Shown: in pieces, positions 18,461 through 27,308 of the stretch | Layout: every line of letters starts with the position of its first letter | How positions within the stretch are numbered: position 1 is the first letter of the stretch | NCBI GenBank assembly: GCA_902489595.1 | Contig: CABUAS010000001.1 | Location: 1 to 64,000, forward strand | Source: an uncultured Oscillospiraceae bacterium | Lineage (GTDB): Bacteria; Bacillota; Clostridia; Oscillospirales; Acutalibacteraceae | Direction: 5' to 3' | DNA: 64,000 nucleotides | Translations under genes and position numbers: made by a program | The notes under the pieces: model-generated | What the model saw: only the letters and a program-made list of their open reading frames with translations | What the model was told of the DNA's origin: nothing | Databases searched by the model: none

Positions 18461-19453
18461 ATGGAACATAAAAAAATATACTACCGCGAAATCAATATAG
18501 CAAGAGGCTTTGCTTTATTATTCGTAGTTTTTGGGCACTCCTTTCCCGATGCTGCCGCACCGTTCAATATGGTTTACCACATCTGCTACAGTTTTCATAT
18601 GGGATTGTTTTTCATCCTTTCGGGCTTTGTTGCCGCAAATAAATTCATCAGCCGTGACTATAAAATTTCAACCGAAATAAAGAAGAAATCAATCAGACTG
18701 ATGATACCCTATTTTGTTTTTTCAGTCATAACGCTTGTTTTGAAAGTTTTTACCGAAAAATTTGCAAACAACCCATTTTCACTTAAAGACAGCTGGAAAA
18801 TTTTTATAGGTGTAAACCCGAACGGCGGTCTGTGGTTTTTATGGGCTCTGTTCGTCATTTCGGTAATATTTATTCTCCTCGGCAAACTGAAACACAATCT
18901 TGTTTACTTTACCGTTTTCGCAATTACTGTATATGCAATAAAACCGATTATCCCTCCGGATTTTACCTCTGTTTTTAAATATACAATTTTCTACACAATC
19001 GGCATATTCATATGCAAATATTATGATGCATTTAAAAAATATATTTTAAATCCCTACTGTGCCGGTGCAATGCTTATTTTATTCTGTGCACTGCATATAT
19101 TCAAAATCAAAACAGACTATATAATAACATGCCTTTCGGCAAGCATTTTTATACTGACACTGTCGCTTTACATAGTAAAATTCAAAGAAAAAGCAAAATT
19201 CATTTACAAAATATTTGATGAACTCGGAACTTACAGTTACGATATTTACCTTTTAAGTTATTTCGTGCAGGTGCCTCTGAGGGTGGTATTCAAATCAATA
19301 TTCCCTATTCCCGAATTACTTCTGTATTTTCTTATGTTCATACTCGGAACGATTGTTCCTTACATCGCAAGCAAATTCATACTACGAAAAGTCCCGATTT
19401 TCAATCTGCTTCTTTTCGGAAATAAAAGAAAGGCAGCGAAATCAAATGGCTAA
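18461..19453 (+). CDS. Acyltransferase-3 family membrane protein (second)
   Basis: The 330-residue polytopic protein carries the acyltransferase-3 start YREINIARGFALLFVVFGHS, with the conserved Arg and His, and FHMGLFFILSGFVA in the next helix. A GLWFLWALF segment in the middle is also characteristic. It has an AACGGAG ribosome site. Its last 8 bases overlap the start of the radical SAM gene. Confidence 0.86.
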   Translation: MEHKKIYYREINIARGFALLFVVFGHSFPDAAAPFNMVYHICYSFHMGLFFILSGFVAANKFISRDYKISTEIKKKSIRLMIPYFVFSVITLVLKVFTEKFANNPFSLKDSWKIFIGVNPNGGLWFLWALFVISVIFILLGKLKHNLVYFTVFAITVYAIKPIIPPDFTSVFKYTIFYTIGIFICKYYDAFKKYILNPYCAGAMLILFCALHIFKIKTDYIITCLSASIFILTLSLYIVKFKEKAKFIYKIFDELGTYSYDIYLLSYFVQVPLRVVFKSIFPIPELLLYFLMFILGTIVPYIASKFILRKVPIFNLLLFGNKRKAAKSNG

Positions 19454-20618
19454 AAAATTAAACGGAACGGTTATTGTTACATACAGATGCAACGCAAGAT
19501 GCAATATGTGCAACAGATACAAAAAGCCGTCAAACCCCGATGAGGAAATCAGCCTTGAAACAATCAGAAAACTGCCCCCGATGTACTTTACAAACATCAC
19601 GGGAGGCGAGCCGTTTATAAGGCAGGATTTAAAAGATATTGTTCGTGAACTCTATAAAAAGAGCGACAGAATTGTTATCTCCACCAACGGCTTTTTTACA
19701 GACAGAATCATTGATTTGTGCAAGGAATTTCCAAATGTCGGCATACGCATTTCAATCGAAGGCTTAGAAGAAACAAACAACAAAATCAGAGGGCTTGAAG
19801 ACGGCTTTAACAGAGGTCTTACAACTCTTAAAAAACTCACACAAATGAAACACCCCGATGTAGGTTTCGGTATGACGGTGCAGGACGCCAACGCCAAGGA
19901 TTTAGTGCCTCTTTACAAGCTTTCAGACGAGATGAATATGGAATTTGCCACTGCATCTCTTCACAACTCTTTCTACTTTGTCGAGGCGAAAAACATTATC
20001 AAAGACCGACCTATGGTTGCACAGAATTTTGAAGACCTTATCAACGAGCTTCTTAAAAGCAACAGCCCCAAAAAGTGGTTTCGGGCATACTTCAATCACG
20101 GCTTAATCAACTATATTTACGGGCAGAAAAGACTGCTTCCCTGCGATATGGCGTTTGACACTTTCTTTATTGACCCTTACGGCGATGTTATGCCATGCAA
20201 CGGCACAAAAGAAAAGCAGGTTATGGGCAATCTTAATGAACAAAGCTGGGATGAACTCTGGAACAGCGAACAGGCGGAAAAAGTGCGCAAAGTAGTCAGA
20301 AACTGCGACAGAAACTGCTGGATGATAGGTTCTGTTTCCCCCGCTATGCACAAATACATAATGACTCCTGCTATGTGGGTTATCAAACACAAATTCCTAA
20401 GATTTTTCAAAGATAAAAAATACAGTATGTACGAACTGCCGATTGTCAGTGACTATGAAAACGGCAGAGTTACAAAAGAAGAACTTGACAAACTTTCAAC
20501 CTGCGATATGAACGCCGTTGTAAACGACGGTCTGTCAGACACATCACGTGAGCAGCTGAAAAACAAAACCGGTGAAGAAATCGTAGACGCAGATATTTCT
20601 GCACAGATCGGCAAATAA
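19446..20618 (+). CDS. Radical SAM/SPASM domain enzyme
   Basis: The start is the ATG at 19446, inside the end of the acyltransferase gene. The 390-residue protein has the radical SAM cluster CxxxCxxC at C15, C19 and C22, the GGEP motif (ITGGEPFIR) that binds SAM, and a C-terminal SPASM-type region. There, cysteines in LPCDMAF, VMPCNG and NCDRNCWM can hold auxiliary Fe-S clusters, and GNLNEQSWDELWNSE is the usual linker. SPASM proteins modify peptides, or carry out sugar and cofactor chemistry. In a polysaccharide operon it may modify a sugar, alditol or lipid-linked intermediate. That role is inference. Confidence 0.88.
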   Translation: MAKKLNGTVIVTYRCNARCNMCNRYKKPSNPDEEISLETIRKLPPMYFTNITGGEPFIRQDLKDIVRELYKKSDRIVISTNGFFTDRIIDLCKEFPNVGIRISIEGLEETNNKIRGLEDGFNRGLTTLKKLTQMKHPDVGFGMTVQDANAKDLVPLYKLSDEMNMEFATASLHNSFYFVEAKNIIKDRPMVAQNFEDLINELLKSNSPKKWFRAYFNHGLINYIYGQKRLLPCDMAFDTFFIDPYGDVMPCNGTKEKQVMGNLNEQSWDELWNSEQAEKVRKVVRNCDRNCWMIGSVSPAMHKYIMTPAMWVIKHKFLRFFKDKKYSMYELPIVSDYENGRVTKEELDKLSTCDMNAVVNDGLSDTSREQLKNKTGEEIVDADISAQIGK

Positions 20619-20636
20619 ATTTTTAAGAGTGGTTTA

Positions 20637-22193
20637 ATGAACATTGTAACAATACTGGCAAGCGGTGCCGGAGTTCGTTTTGGCAGTAATATACCAAAAC
20701 AGTTTCACAAAATTAACGGCAAAATGGTAATTGAATATGTTGCCGAGGCAATATTGGAAGCAGAAAAGGTTGACAGAGTTTTAATTGTTACCAATGTTGA
20801 GCTCAACAAAAACTATCTGACATCTTTCTCGCATACAGAAAATATTGATATAATTAACGGCGGCAACACCCGAAACTACTCTCTTTTTAATGCACTTAAA
20901 TTTATCAATGATAATTACGGCTGCGAAAAACTTATAGTCTGCGACGCTGTGCGCCCTATGATTACAAGCGAACTTATTGACAGCTACCTTTCTCTGCTTG
21001 ACAGTAATGATGCAGTTGTTACCGCTCAAAAAATAACCGACTCGCTTGGCTGTTATGATATCTCGCCTATTCATAGAGACAGGTATTACCTTATGCAGTC
21101 GCCGGAGGGCTTTAACTTTCCTCTGCTTTACAGCCATTTTGACCCTGAAAGCAAACTTACTGAAGTTACTCAGCAATTACCGAAAAACAGTAAAATCTAT
21201 CTTAATTTTAATTTTACAAACAATTTTAAACTAACTTACCCTGCTGATTTAAAATATCTTGAATCACTCATAAATGCAGAAAATAATAATGTAAATTATA
21301 AAAAAATACTTGATAATGTTACAAGGCTTAACAGATATTTATATGAAAACTACCCAAGCGAAACAAAAACCTGGTCTGTAAGGCTTGAAGAAAATATCTC
21401 AAACTTACTGAAAAAATGGCAGATAACAGAATACAGTTTAATTAAAACATCGCATTTCGGTATTATTTTCTTAGCATCAAGCATTAAATACGGAAACTGT
21501 GTTTTAAAAATCATACCGCCGTTTATAGGCAGATATGAATCCGAAAAAAGATGTTATCAAAAACTTTCTTCATCTTTTATGTGTGAACTTTATGACTTTG
21601 ATGATTTCTGCTCGGCACTGTTAATGAAACAACTTGATGACCGTAAAATTCGGATTAACGGCAAACTGCACGCATTTTTTGAAAATGTTATCAGTTCATA
21701 CAGCGAGATTGATAAATCAGACACTGAGCACAGTAATTATAATGATTATGAAAAAATACTGTTCGGCAAGGCAAATCAAAATAATTTTACTTATAAAAAA
21801 GATAAAATTATGAATTATGTCAGCCGTGCGATTGAACTTTATAAAACAACTTTTTCAGACAAGCCCGAATATTTAATTCACGGCGATATGCACAGATATA
21901 ATCTGATGTACTTTGAAAATAAAATTTTTGCCGTTGACCCAATAGGCTATATTGCACCTTATGAATTTGACATTGCAAGATTTATTGCAACGGAATTTAC
22001 TGAAAATGAAGCAGGAATATCAACAAATTTTGACAGTTTGATTGATTTTTTTTCAGATATTGCCGATAAAGACAAACTGAAATCAGCTTTGTTTATTGAC
22101 ATTATTTTCAGACTGCACAACAGTATTTTTGAAAATGATTCATTTGACCTTACAGACAAATGGCTGAGAATACTGGAGAAAATTTATGGGTAG
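20637..22193 (+). CDS. IspD/TarI-like cytidylyltransferase fused to an APH-type kinase
   Basis: The 518-residue protein joins two enzymes. Residues 1-225 form an IspD/TarI cytidylyltransferase with the CTP loop ILASGAGVRFGSNIPKQF, VCDAVRPMI and QSPEGF. Residues 240-518 form a choline-kinase/APH-type domain with HGDMHRYN at 415-422 (catalytic D417, N422) and VDPIGY as second metal motif. One chain could phosphorylate an alcohol and then make its CDP derivative, as LicA plus LicC do for choline or as TarI and human ISPD do for ribitol-5-phosphate. LicD, which transfers such phosphates, is encoded next with an 8-base overlap. Substrate undetermined. An IspD role in isoprenoid synthesis is unlikely given the fusion and location. 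Confidence 0.85.
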   Translation: MNIVTILASGAGVRFGSNIPKQFHKINGKMVIEYVAEAILEAEKVDRVLIVTNVELNKNYLTSFSHTENIDIINGGNTRNYSLFNALKFINDNYGCEKLIVCDAVRPMITSELIDSYLSLLDSNDAVVTAQKITDSLGCYDISPIHRDRYYLMQSPEGFNFPLLYSHFDPESKLTEVTQQLPKNSKIYLNFNFTNNFKLTYPADLKYLESLINAENNNVNYKKILDNVTRLNRYLYENYPSETKTWSVRLEENISNLLKKWQITEYSLIKTSHFGIIFLASSIKYGNCVLKIIPPFIGRYESEKRCYQKLSSSFMCELYDFDDFCSALLMKQLDDRKIRINGKLHAFFENVISSYSEIDKSDTEHSNYNDYEKILFGKANQNNFTYKKDKIMNYVSRAIELYKTTFSDKPEYLIHGDMHRYNLMYFENKIFAVDPIGYIAPYEFDIARFIATEFTENEAGISTNFDSLIDFFSDIADKDKLKSALFIDIIFRLHNSIFENDSFDLTDKWLRILEKIYG

Positions 22194-23016
22194 AAAAATC
22201 AGATTAGAAGAAATACAGGGCTTGGAATTAGATATTCTCAGCAAAGTTTTAAAATTTTTTGATGAAAACAACATCAGTTATTTTACAAGCGGCGGAACTA
22301 CTCTCGGTGCTGTACGCCACCACGGTTTTATTCCTTGGGATGATGATATTGATTTATATGTTCCGAGAAAAGATTATGATAAACTGATGGCAATTTCCAA
22401 AGGCATTCTTATTGACGGTTACATATCAATAAAATCCCCCGGCGACAAGGACTATATCTATCAGTATTGCAAAGCCTGCAACGAAAACACAGTAATATAT
22501 GAAAAAAATGTTTCAGACAAAAAATATGCAATAGGAATATTTATAGATATTTTTCCGCTTGACAAGCATTACAACAGTAAAATTAAAAACCGCTTTTTAA
22601 TACTTAAAACACGATGGTACAGAAGTCTGCTTGAAACTGCGTCAAACCAAATAAATTTAAGCAAAAAAGGCAGTTTCAGATGGCTGTTCAAGCAGATTGT
22701 AAGAGCAATTCAAAAACCGCTGACAAAAAAGTGGACAGTTGAAAAAACAGCCGCTTATATTGACAATATCGGCAGAAAAATGGAAAATGAAAACACAGAT
22801 TATCTGGGCGACCTTGTTATGAAAGGCTCGGGGAATGACGATTACTACCCTGCTGAATACTTTAAAGACAGTGTTGACGGAGAATTTGAAGGATTAAAAA
22901 TTAAAAACCCTGTTGGCTATAAAGAGTATTTAACAGAAATGTATGGGGATTATATGACTCTGCCCCCGAAAGAACAGCAGATTATGCACGGCTTTGATGC
23001 GTGGTTTATTGATTAA
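22186..23016 (+). CDS. LicD family phosphotransferase
   Basis: The 276-residue protein has the LicD nucleotidyltransferase-like core: SGGTTLGAVRHHGFIPWDDD with the DDxD metal site D52-D53-D54-I55-D56, then VPRKDY, and C-terminal GYKEYLTEMYGDYM. LicD proteins, and the related human fukutin and FKRP, transfer phosphocholine or ribitol phosphate from CDP donors to glycans. The start overlaps the cytidylyltransferase-kinase stop by 8 bases, which strongly suggests that LicD uses its CDP product. Confidence 0.93.
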   Translation: MGRKIRLEEIQGLELDILSKVLKFFDENNISYFTSGGTTLGAVRHHGFIPWDDDIDLYVPRKDYDKLMAISKGILIDGYISIKSPGDKDYIYQYCKACNENTVIYEKNVSDKKYAIGIFIDIFPLDKHYNSKIKNRFLILKTRWYRSLLETASNQINLSKKGSFRWLFKQIVRAIQKPLTKKWTVEKTAAYIDNIGRKMENENTDYLGDLVMKGSGNDDYYPAEYFKDSVDGEFEGLKIKNPVGYKEYLTEMYGDYMTLPPKEQQIMHGFDAWFID

Positions 23017-23036
23017 AATTTATTGGTGAAAGGCAT

Positions 23037-23987
23037 ATGAAAAAAATTGCTTTAATTTCAACATACTTTGGTTCTTTTCCGTCATATTTTCGGTTATGGC
23101 TTCAAAGTGCAGAGAAAAATGAAAACATAGACTTTTTTATTTACTCTGACTGCAAGCACGGAGATTTGCCGAAAAATATTAAAATTATACCGACTGAATT
23201 TGACAATCTGAAAAATAAAATTCAGAATAAATTTGATTTTAAAATTAAACTTGAAACACCTTATAAACTATGCGATTATAAACCTGCTTTCGGTTATATT
23301 TTTGAAGAAGATATAAAAGGATACGATTACTGGGGTCACTTTGATTTAGACACAATACTTGGCAAACTTGACGACTTTTTACCTGATGAAGAATATGAAA
23401 AAATATATTGTATGGGGCATCTTTGCATTTATCACAACACGCCCGAAAACAACAGGCGGTTTATGCTTGACGGCGCAATGAGTTACAAAGACGCATTTAC
23501 CACAAACAATATTATGGTATTTGACGAACTTGACGGAATTCATAAAAAATATACTCTTTTAGGTATTAAGAGTTACACCCCTCCGTGTTATGCCGACATC
23601 ACAAAGTGGATTCATAAATTCAACCGTTCTTTAGTCGGAATTGCTCCGAAAGGATATGTTTACAATTATAAAGAACAAGTTTTCTATTACGAAAACGGCG
23701 GTGTTTACAGGGCATATCTGAAAGACGGCGAAATCTGCACTCAGGAATTCAACTATATTCATTTCAGTTCAAGAAAAATGCCGATTCATTTTGAAAATGC
23801 CGAAAACTTTTTCATCACTCCCGACGGATTTTTTGAAAAAACAGCGCCCGTCTGCCGTGAAGATTTTGATAAATACAATTACACAAACGAAAAACTTGAA
23901 AAAAAGGCGCATAATGAATACAAAAAATGGCGCTTAAAGCGCAAAATCATCAAAATAACCACTTCCGTTAAGGAGAAAATTATATGA
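23037..23987 (+). CDS. DUF6625-like putative glycosyltransferase
   Basis: The 316-residue protein begins KKIALISTYFGSFPSYF and contains YWGHFDLDTILGKL, where DLD resembles the DxD metal motif of GT-A enzymes. It matches the DUF6625 type of uncharacterised proteins found in polysaccharide loci. Transfer of a sugar is likely but unproven. AAAGGC precedes the ATG and the end overlaps the next gene by 4 bases. Confidence 0.75.
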   Translation: MKKIALISTYFGSFPSYFRLWLQSAEKNENIDFFIYSDCKHGDLPKNIKIIPTEFDNLKNKIQNKFDFKIKLETPYKLCDYKPAFGYIFEEDIKGYDYWGHFDLDTILGKLDDFLPDEEYEKIYCMGHLCIYHNTPENNRRFMLDGAMSYKDAFTTNNIMVFDELDGIHKKYTLLGIKSYTPPCYADITKWIHKFNRSLVGIAPKGYVYNYKEQVFYYENGGVYRAYLKDGEICTQEFNYIHFSSRKMPIHFENAENFFITPDGFFEKTAPVCREDFDKYNYTNEKLEKKAHNEYKKWRLKRKIIKITTSVKEKII

Positions 23988-25072
23988 ACATAGTTCATCT
24001 TCAGTTATCGGGCGGAATCGGAGGAATCTCTGTTTTAACAAGGGATTTAGCCGGAATTTCCGACAATAATAATATATTTTACTTCCTTTTTGAGGGAGGC
24101 GTTATTGCCGACGATATGGCAAAAAACGGTTCTCTTGTTCACGTTGAAGACGGAAAACATTTTGCATTTTTAAGCGAGGCAAAAAAGTTCACCGCTTTCT
24201 GCAAAAAAAATAATGCCGATGTGATTATTGCCCACTCAGGTTCGCCGATATGCCGTTTTCTTGCCACCTATGCAAAAAAACATATAAAAAGTGCAAAATT
24301 ACTCATTTATTTTCATTCAAACGCTTATCTCGGCAGCTACAAAAACAAAATCAAAAAAATTCTTGACGATAAAATAGAAAAATCGGCTTTCAAAAACTGC
24401 GAAAATGCAGTTGCGATTTCAGATTCGGTTAAAGAAAGTTTTGTGAAAAAATACAGTTTTGACCATGATAAAATCAAAGTTGTCTACAACGGCGTTGATA
24501 CTGAAAAATTTCTTCCCGATTTTAATAAACCAACAGCCTGTTTTACAATTTCATATGTCGGCAGAGTGCTGAAATTCAAAGGAATTCACACACTTATTGA
24601 GGCTGCCGCATTACTGCCGTACAACGATATAAAAATTCAGATTATCGGCAGAGCATATGACGGTTATGACAAAGAACTGACTGCACTTGCAAAAGAAAAA
24701 AATATTGCCGACCGTATAAATCTCTGCGGCGCTCAGACCGATATTGAAAAATGGCTTGCAAAATCCTGCCTGTTTGTTCACCCGACAATGGCAGAAGAGG
24801 GTTTCGGTCTTACGCTTGTTGAGGCGCTTGCGTGCGGTGTGCCGTGCGCTGCATTTGACGAGGGTGCAATGCGTGAAATAATTACCGACGGCAAAAACGG
24901 TTTTATATCTAAGAAAATGACTGCCGAAGGGCTTGCAAAGGCAATAGAAAAAGTATATCTGCTTTGGAAAAACGATTATGGCAGTTACATAGAAATGTGT
25001 AAATATTCAAACATCAGCGCAAAACGCTTTGAACTCAGAAATACACTTAAAAATTTAGAAAGCCTGTATTAA
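23984..25072 (+). CDS. GT4 family glycosyltransferase
   Basis: This 362-residue GT-B enzyme begins MNIVHLQLSGGIGGISVLT. Its C-terminal donor domain has SYVGRVLKFKGIHTLIEA, HPTMAEEGFGLTLVEALACG and PCAAFDEGAMREII, the EGFGLTLVE motif being diagnostic for GT4. AAGGAGA precedes the ATG, which overlaps the previous stop by 4 bases. Donor and acceptor unknown. Confidence 0.88.
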   Translation: MNIVHLQLSGGIGGISVLTRDLAGISDNNNIFYFLFEGGVIADDMAKNGSLVHVEDGKHFAFLSEAKKFTAFCKKNNADVIIAHSGSPICRFLATYAKKHIKSAKLLIYFHSNAYLGSYKNKIKKILDDKIEKSAFKNCENAVAISDSVKESFVKKYSFDHDKIKVVYNGVDTEKFLPDFNKPTACFTISYVGRVLKFKGIHTLIEAAALLPYNDIKIQIIGRAYDGYDKELTALAKEKNIADRINLCGAQTDIEKWLAKSCLFVHPTMAEEGFGLTLVEALACGVPCAAFDEGAMREIITDGKNGFISKKMTAEGLAKAIEKVYLLWKNDYGSYIEMCKYSNISAKRFELRNTLKNLESLY

Positions 25073-25075
25073 TTT

Positions 25076-25987
25076 ATGTTAGGAATTGCAATTATAAACT
25101 ACAACCAGCCGCAGAAAACGATTAACTGCATTAACTCAATTTTCAAAACGGTTAAGGCTGATTACAAAATTTATCTGCTTGACAATAACTCGGCAGACAA
25201 TTCTGCCGAAATTCTTGAAAATGAATATAAAAACGAAAAGCGTGTTGAATTTTTTAAATCAGATACTAACACAGGCTATGCAAACGGCAACAATTTTTGT
25301 ATTGAAAAAGCAAAGGCAGGCGGATGTGAATATATCCTTATTTCAAATAACGACATTATTTTTGATAAAAACACGGTGGACACGCTTTTAAACGAAATAA
25401 AAGCATCCGATTATCTTGCCATTGCCCCTGCCTTAAAAACGCCAAAAGGCGCAGGTCAGCAGAATATAAAAAAAAGTTGCCCTGATTTTAAAAGATATAT
25501 AATGAGCGAAACTTATCTTCGCAATTTTGATAAAAAAAGAAAGTACCAAAACACTTATTTCCCGAAAAAATCAGAAGAAGTCTACTGGATTTCAGGCGCA
25601 GTATTTATTGCCGATATGAAAAAATTTGAAGATATAGGATTTTTTGACAAAAATACATTTCTCTATTTTGAAGAATACATAATTTCGGAAAAAGCAGTAA
25701 AAAAAGGATACAAACTCGCAATAGAGCCTGCTGTGTGCGCTTATCACTACCACGGCGCATCAACAGGCGGCAACGCAAATCTTTTTACACGGCTTGAAAA
25801 TCTTAAATCAGAACTCTATTTTCTAAGCAATTATAAAAATTATTCAAACAGCAAATTAAGAAAAATCAGATTTATCCGCTGTCTTGAAGTGCTTTTTACA
25901 TTTACAAAAGAGCACAAACTGAAAGACGCGTTAAAATATATTAAAGAAAGTAAAAAAGTATTAAAGGTCAACAAGAATGAAAATTAA
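25076..25987 (+). CDS. GT2 family glycosyltransferase
   Basis: The 303-residue GT-A enzyme has the rhamnosyltransferase-like order: LGIAIINYNQPQKTINCI, LLDNNSADNS, GYANGNNF, LISNNDIIFD (metal motif) and WISGAVFIADMKKFEDIGFF with YFEEYIIS. WISGA-FxD-x-FLYxED is typical of GT2 rhamnosyltransferases, although the donor is not proven. It starts 4 bases after the previous stop and overlaps the Wzy gene by 11 bases. Confidence 0.87.
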   Translation: MLGIAIINYNQPQKTINCINSIFKTVKADYKIYLLDNNSADNSAEILENEYKNEKRVEFFKSDTNTGYANGNNFCIEKAKAGGCEYILISNNDIIFDKNTVDTLLNEIKASDYLAIAPALKTPKGAGQQNIKKSCPDFKRYIMSETYLRNFDKKRKYQNTYFPKKSEEVYWISGAVFIADMKKFEDIGFFDKNTFLYFEEYIISEKAVKKGYKLAIEPAVCAYHYHGASTGGNANLFTRLENLKSELYFLSNYKNYSNSKLRKIRFIRCLEVLFTFTKEHKLKDALKYIKESKKVLKVNKNEN

Positions 25988-27308
25988 GTACAACAAAAGC
26001 CCCATTTACAACATCATACTTTTTGTGTTTGTCACCGTTGCGGGATTATTTGAAATTGTTTCTTTCCCGATATTAAGTGATGAAAATATGCAATACAGTA
26101 TTGTTTTCATTTTCTCGGTAGGGCTATTTTTTAACACAATGATTAATACACGAATAAGAAATATTACAAAAACATATTCGATGTATTTTTATGCATTCCT
26201 GATATATCTTGCCTTTTTTATAATCGTGCACTGCTTTTACGGAGCAATTCATTATGACGAAGGCTTAAAATCACTTTACGCACCGGCAAAATTCTTTGGT
26301 TTCTTCTTTTTATTTGTTCCGCTTATTTATACGATTCATATCAACAACGGATATGAACAGCTGCTTAAAAATATTGCCGTAGCAACACTCATAATTATGG
26401 CATTTAAAACGCTTAAAGCATTCGCCTTTAACTTTGCGGGAATAAATATTTTAAATGCTATGAGCAGCGATACACGATACGACAGAATGCGTCTGGGATT
26501 TCCTGTTTTCGGTCCTCTTGTATTTATGTATTTTATAGACAAACTCCTTAATACAAAAATAAACAAAAGAAAATATTATCTTTACCTTGTAATTATTGCT
26601 TACTTTTTGTTCTTCCTTATTTATATCAATATGACAAGAATGAATATCATCGGCTACATTCTTACGCTTACAATTATGATTTTATTCAGAAAAAGGCCTA
26701 AAAACAAGCAGATTGTTATAACAGTAGCCGTAGCATTTGCGGCAGCAATTCTTCTTTCATCAAATATGTTTGACAATTTCGTATCTACATTCTCCGAAAC
26801 AGATGCAGAACTTGGTGTATCAACAATCGCCAGAAACAATTCAAACGAATACTTCAAGCAATTCCCGCAGCAAAATCAACTTTTAGGAATGGGATTTCTT
26901 GCAACCGACACGCCTATAAGAGAAGTTTTATTCTCGGGTGCTGACGGTTCATTCCACCTTGACGACCTCGGAATCAAAAATATGTACTACCACTATGGTA
27001 TTACCGGCATCATTCTCGCCGTTCTTGTGCTTGGCAGAATGCTGTATCTTGCAATTTATATTGTTTTCTTCAGCGAAAGCAAAAACAAACTTCTGGTTAT
27101 TGGCATAACCGTTTTCATAACATTTACCCAACCGTCGCTTTGTATTTTTGACGGTCAGCGAATGACATCGCTTGTACTGTACTGGGCAATTTTTGAATAT
27201 GAATATGCCCATAATAAAAAAGTTAAACAAAAATTTGATATAAAAAACATTTTGTCAAGAAGAAGGAATATAAGTGAGCAACAGCAGCCGAAAGCAGAAC
27301 TCAATTAA
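25977..27308 (+). CDS. Wzy-like polysaccharide polymerase
   Basis: The 443-residue integral membrane protein has about eleven helices and, between the last helices, a large external loop (about 275-330, containing SETDAELGVSTIARNNSNEY) with a downstream HYGITGI. That is the O-antigen polymerase/ligase layout. Position between the glycosyltransferases and the flippase fits a Wzy polymerase that joins repeat units at the outer membrane face. Sequence conservation in Wzy is low, so the call rests on topology and context. Confidence 0.75.
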   Translation: MKIKYNKSPIYNIILFVFVTVAGLFEIVSFPILSDENMQYSIVFIFSVGLFFNTMINTRIRNITKTYSMYFYAFLIYLAFFIIVHCFYGAIHYDEGLKSLYAPAKFFGFFFLFVPLIYTIHINNGYEQLLKNIAVATLIIMAFKTLKAFAFNFAGINILNAMSSDTRYDRMRLGFPVFGPLVFMYFIDKLLNTKINKRKYYLYLVIIAYFLFFLIYINMTRMNIIGYILTLTIMILFRKRPKNKQIVITVAVAFAAAILLSSNMFDNFVSTFSETDAELGVSTIARNNSNEYFKQFPQQNQLLGMGFLATDTPIREVLFSGADGSFHLDDLGIKNMYYHYGITGIILAVLVLGRMLYLAIYIVFFSESKNKLLVIGITVFITFTQPSLCIFDGQRMTSLVLYWAIFEYEYAHNKKVKQKFDIKNILSRRRNISEQQQPKAELN

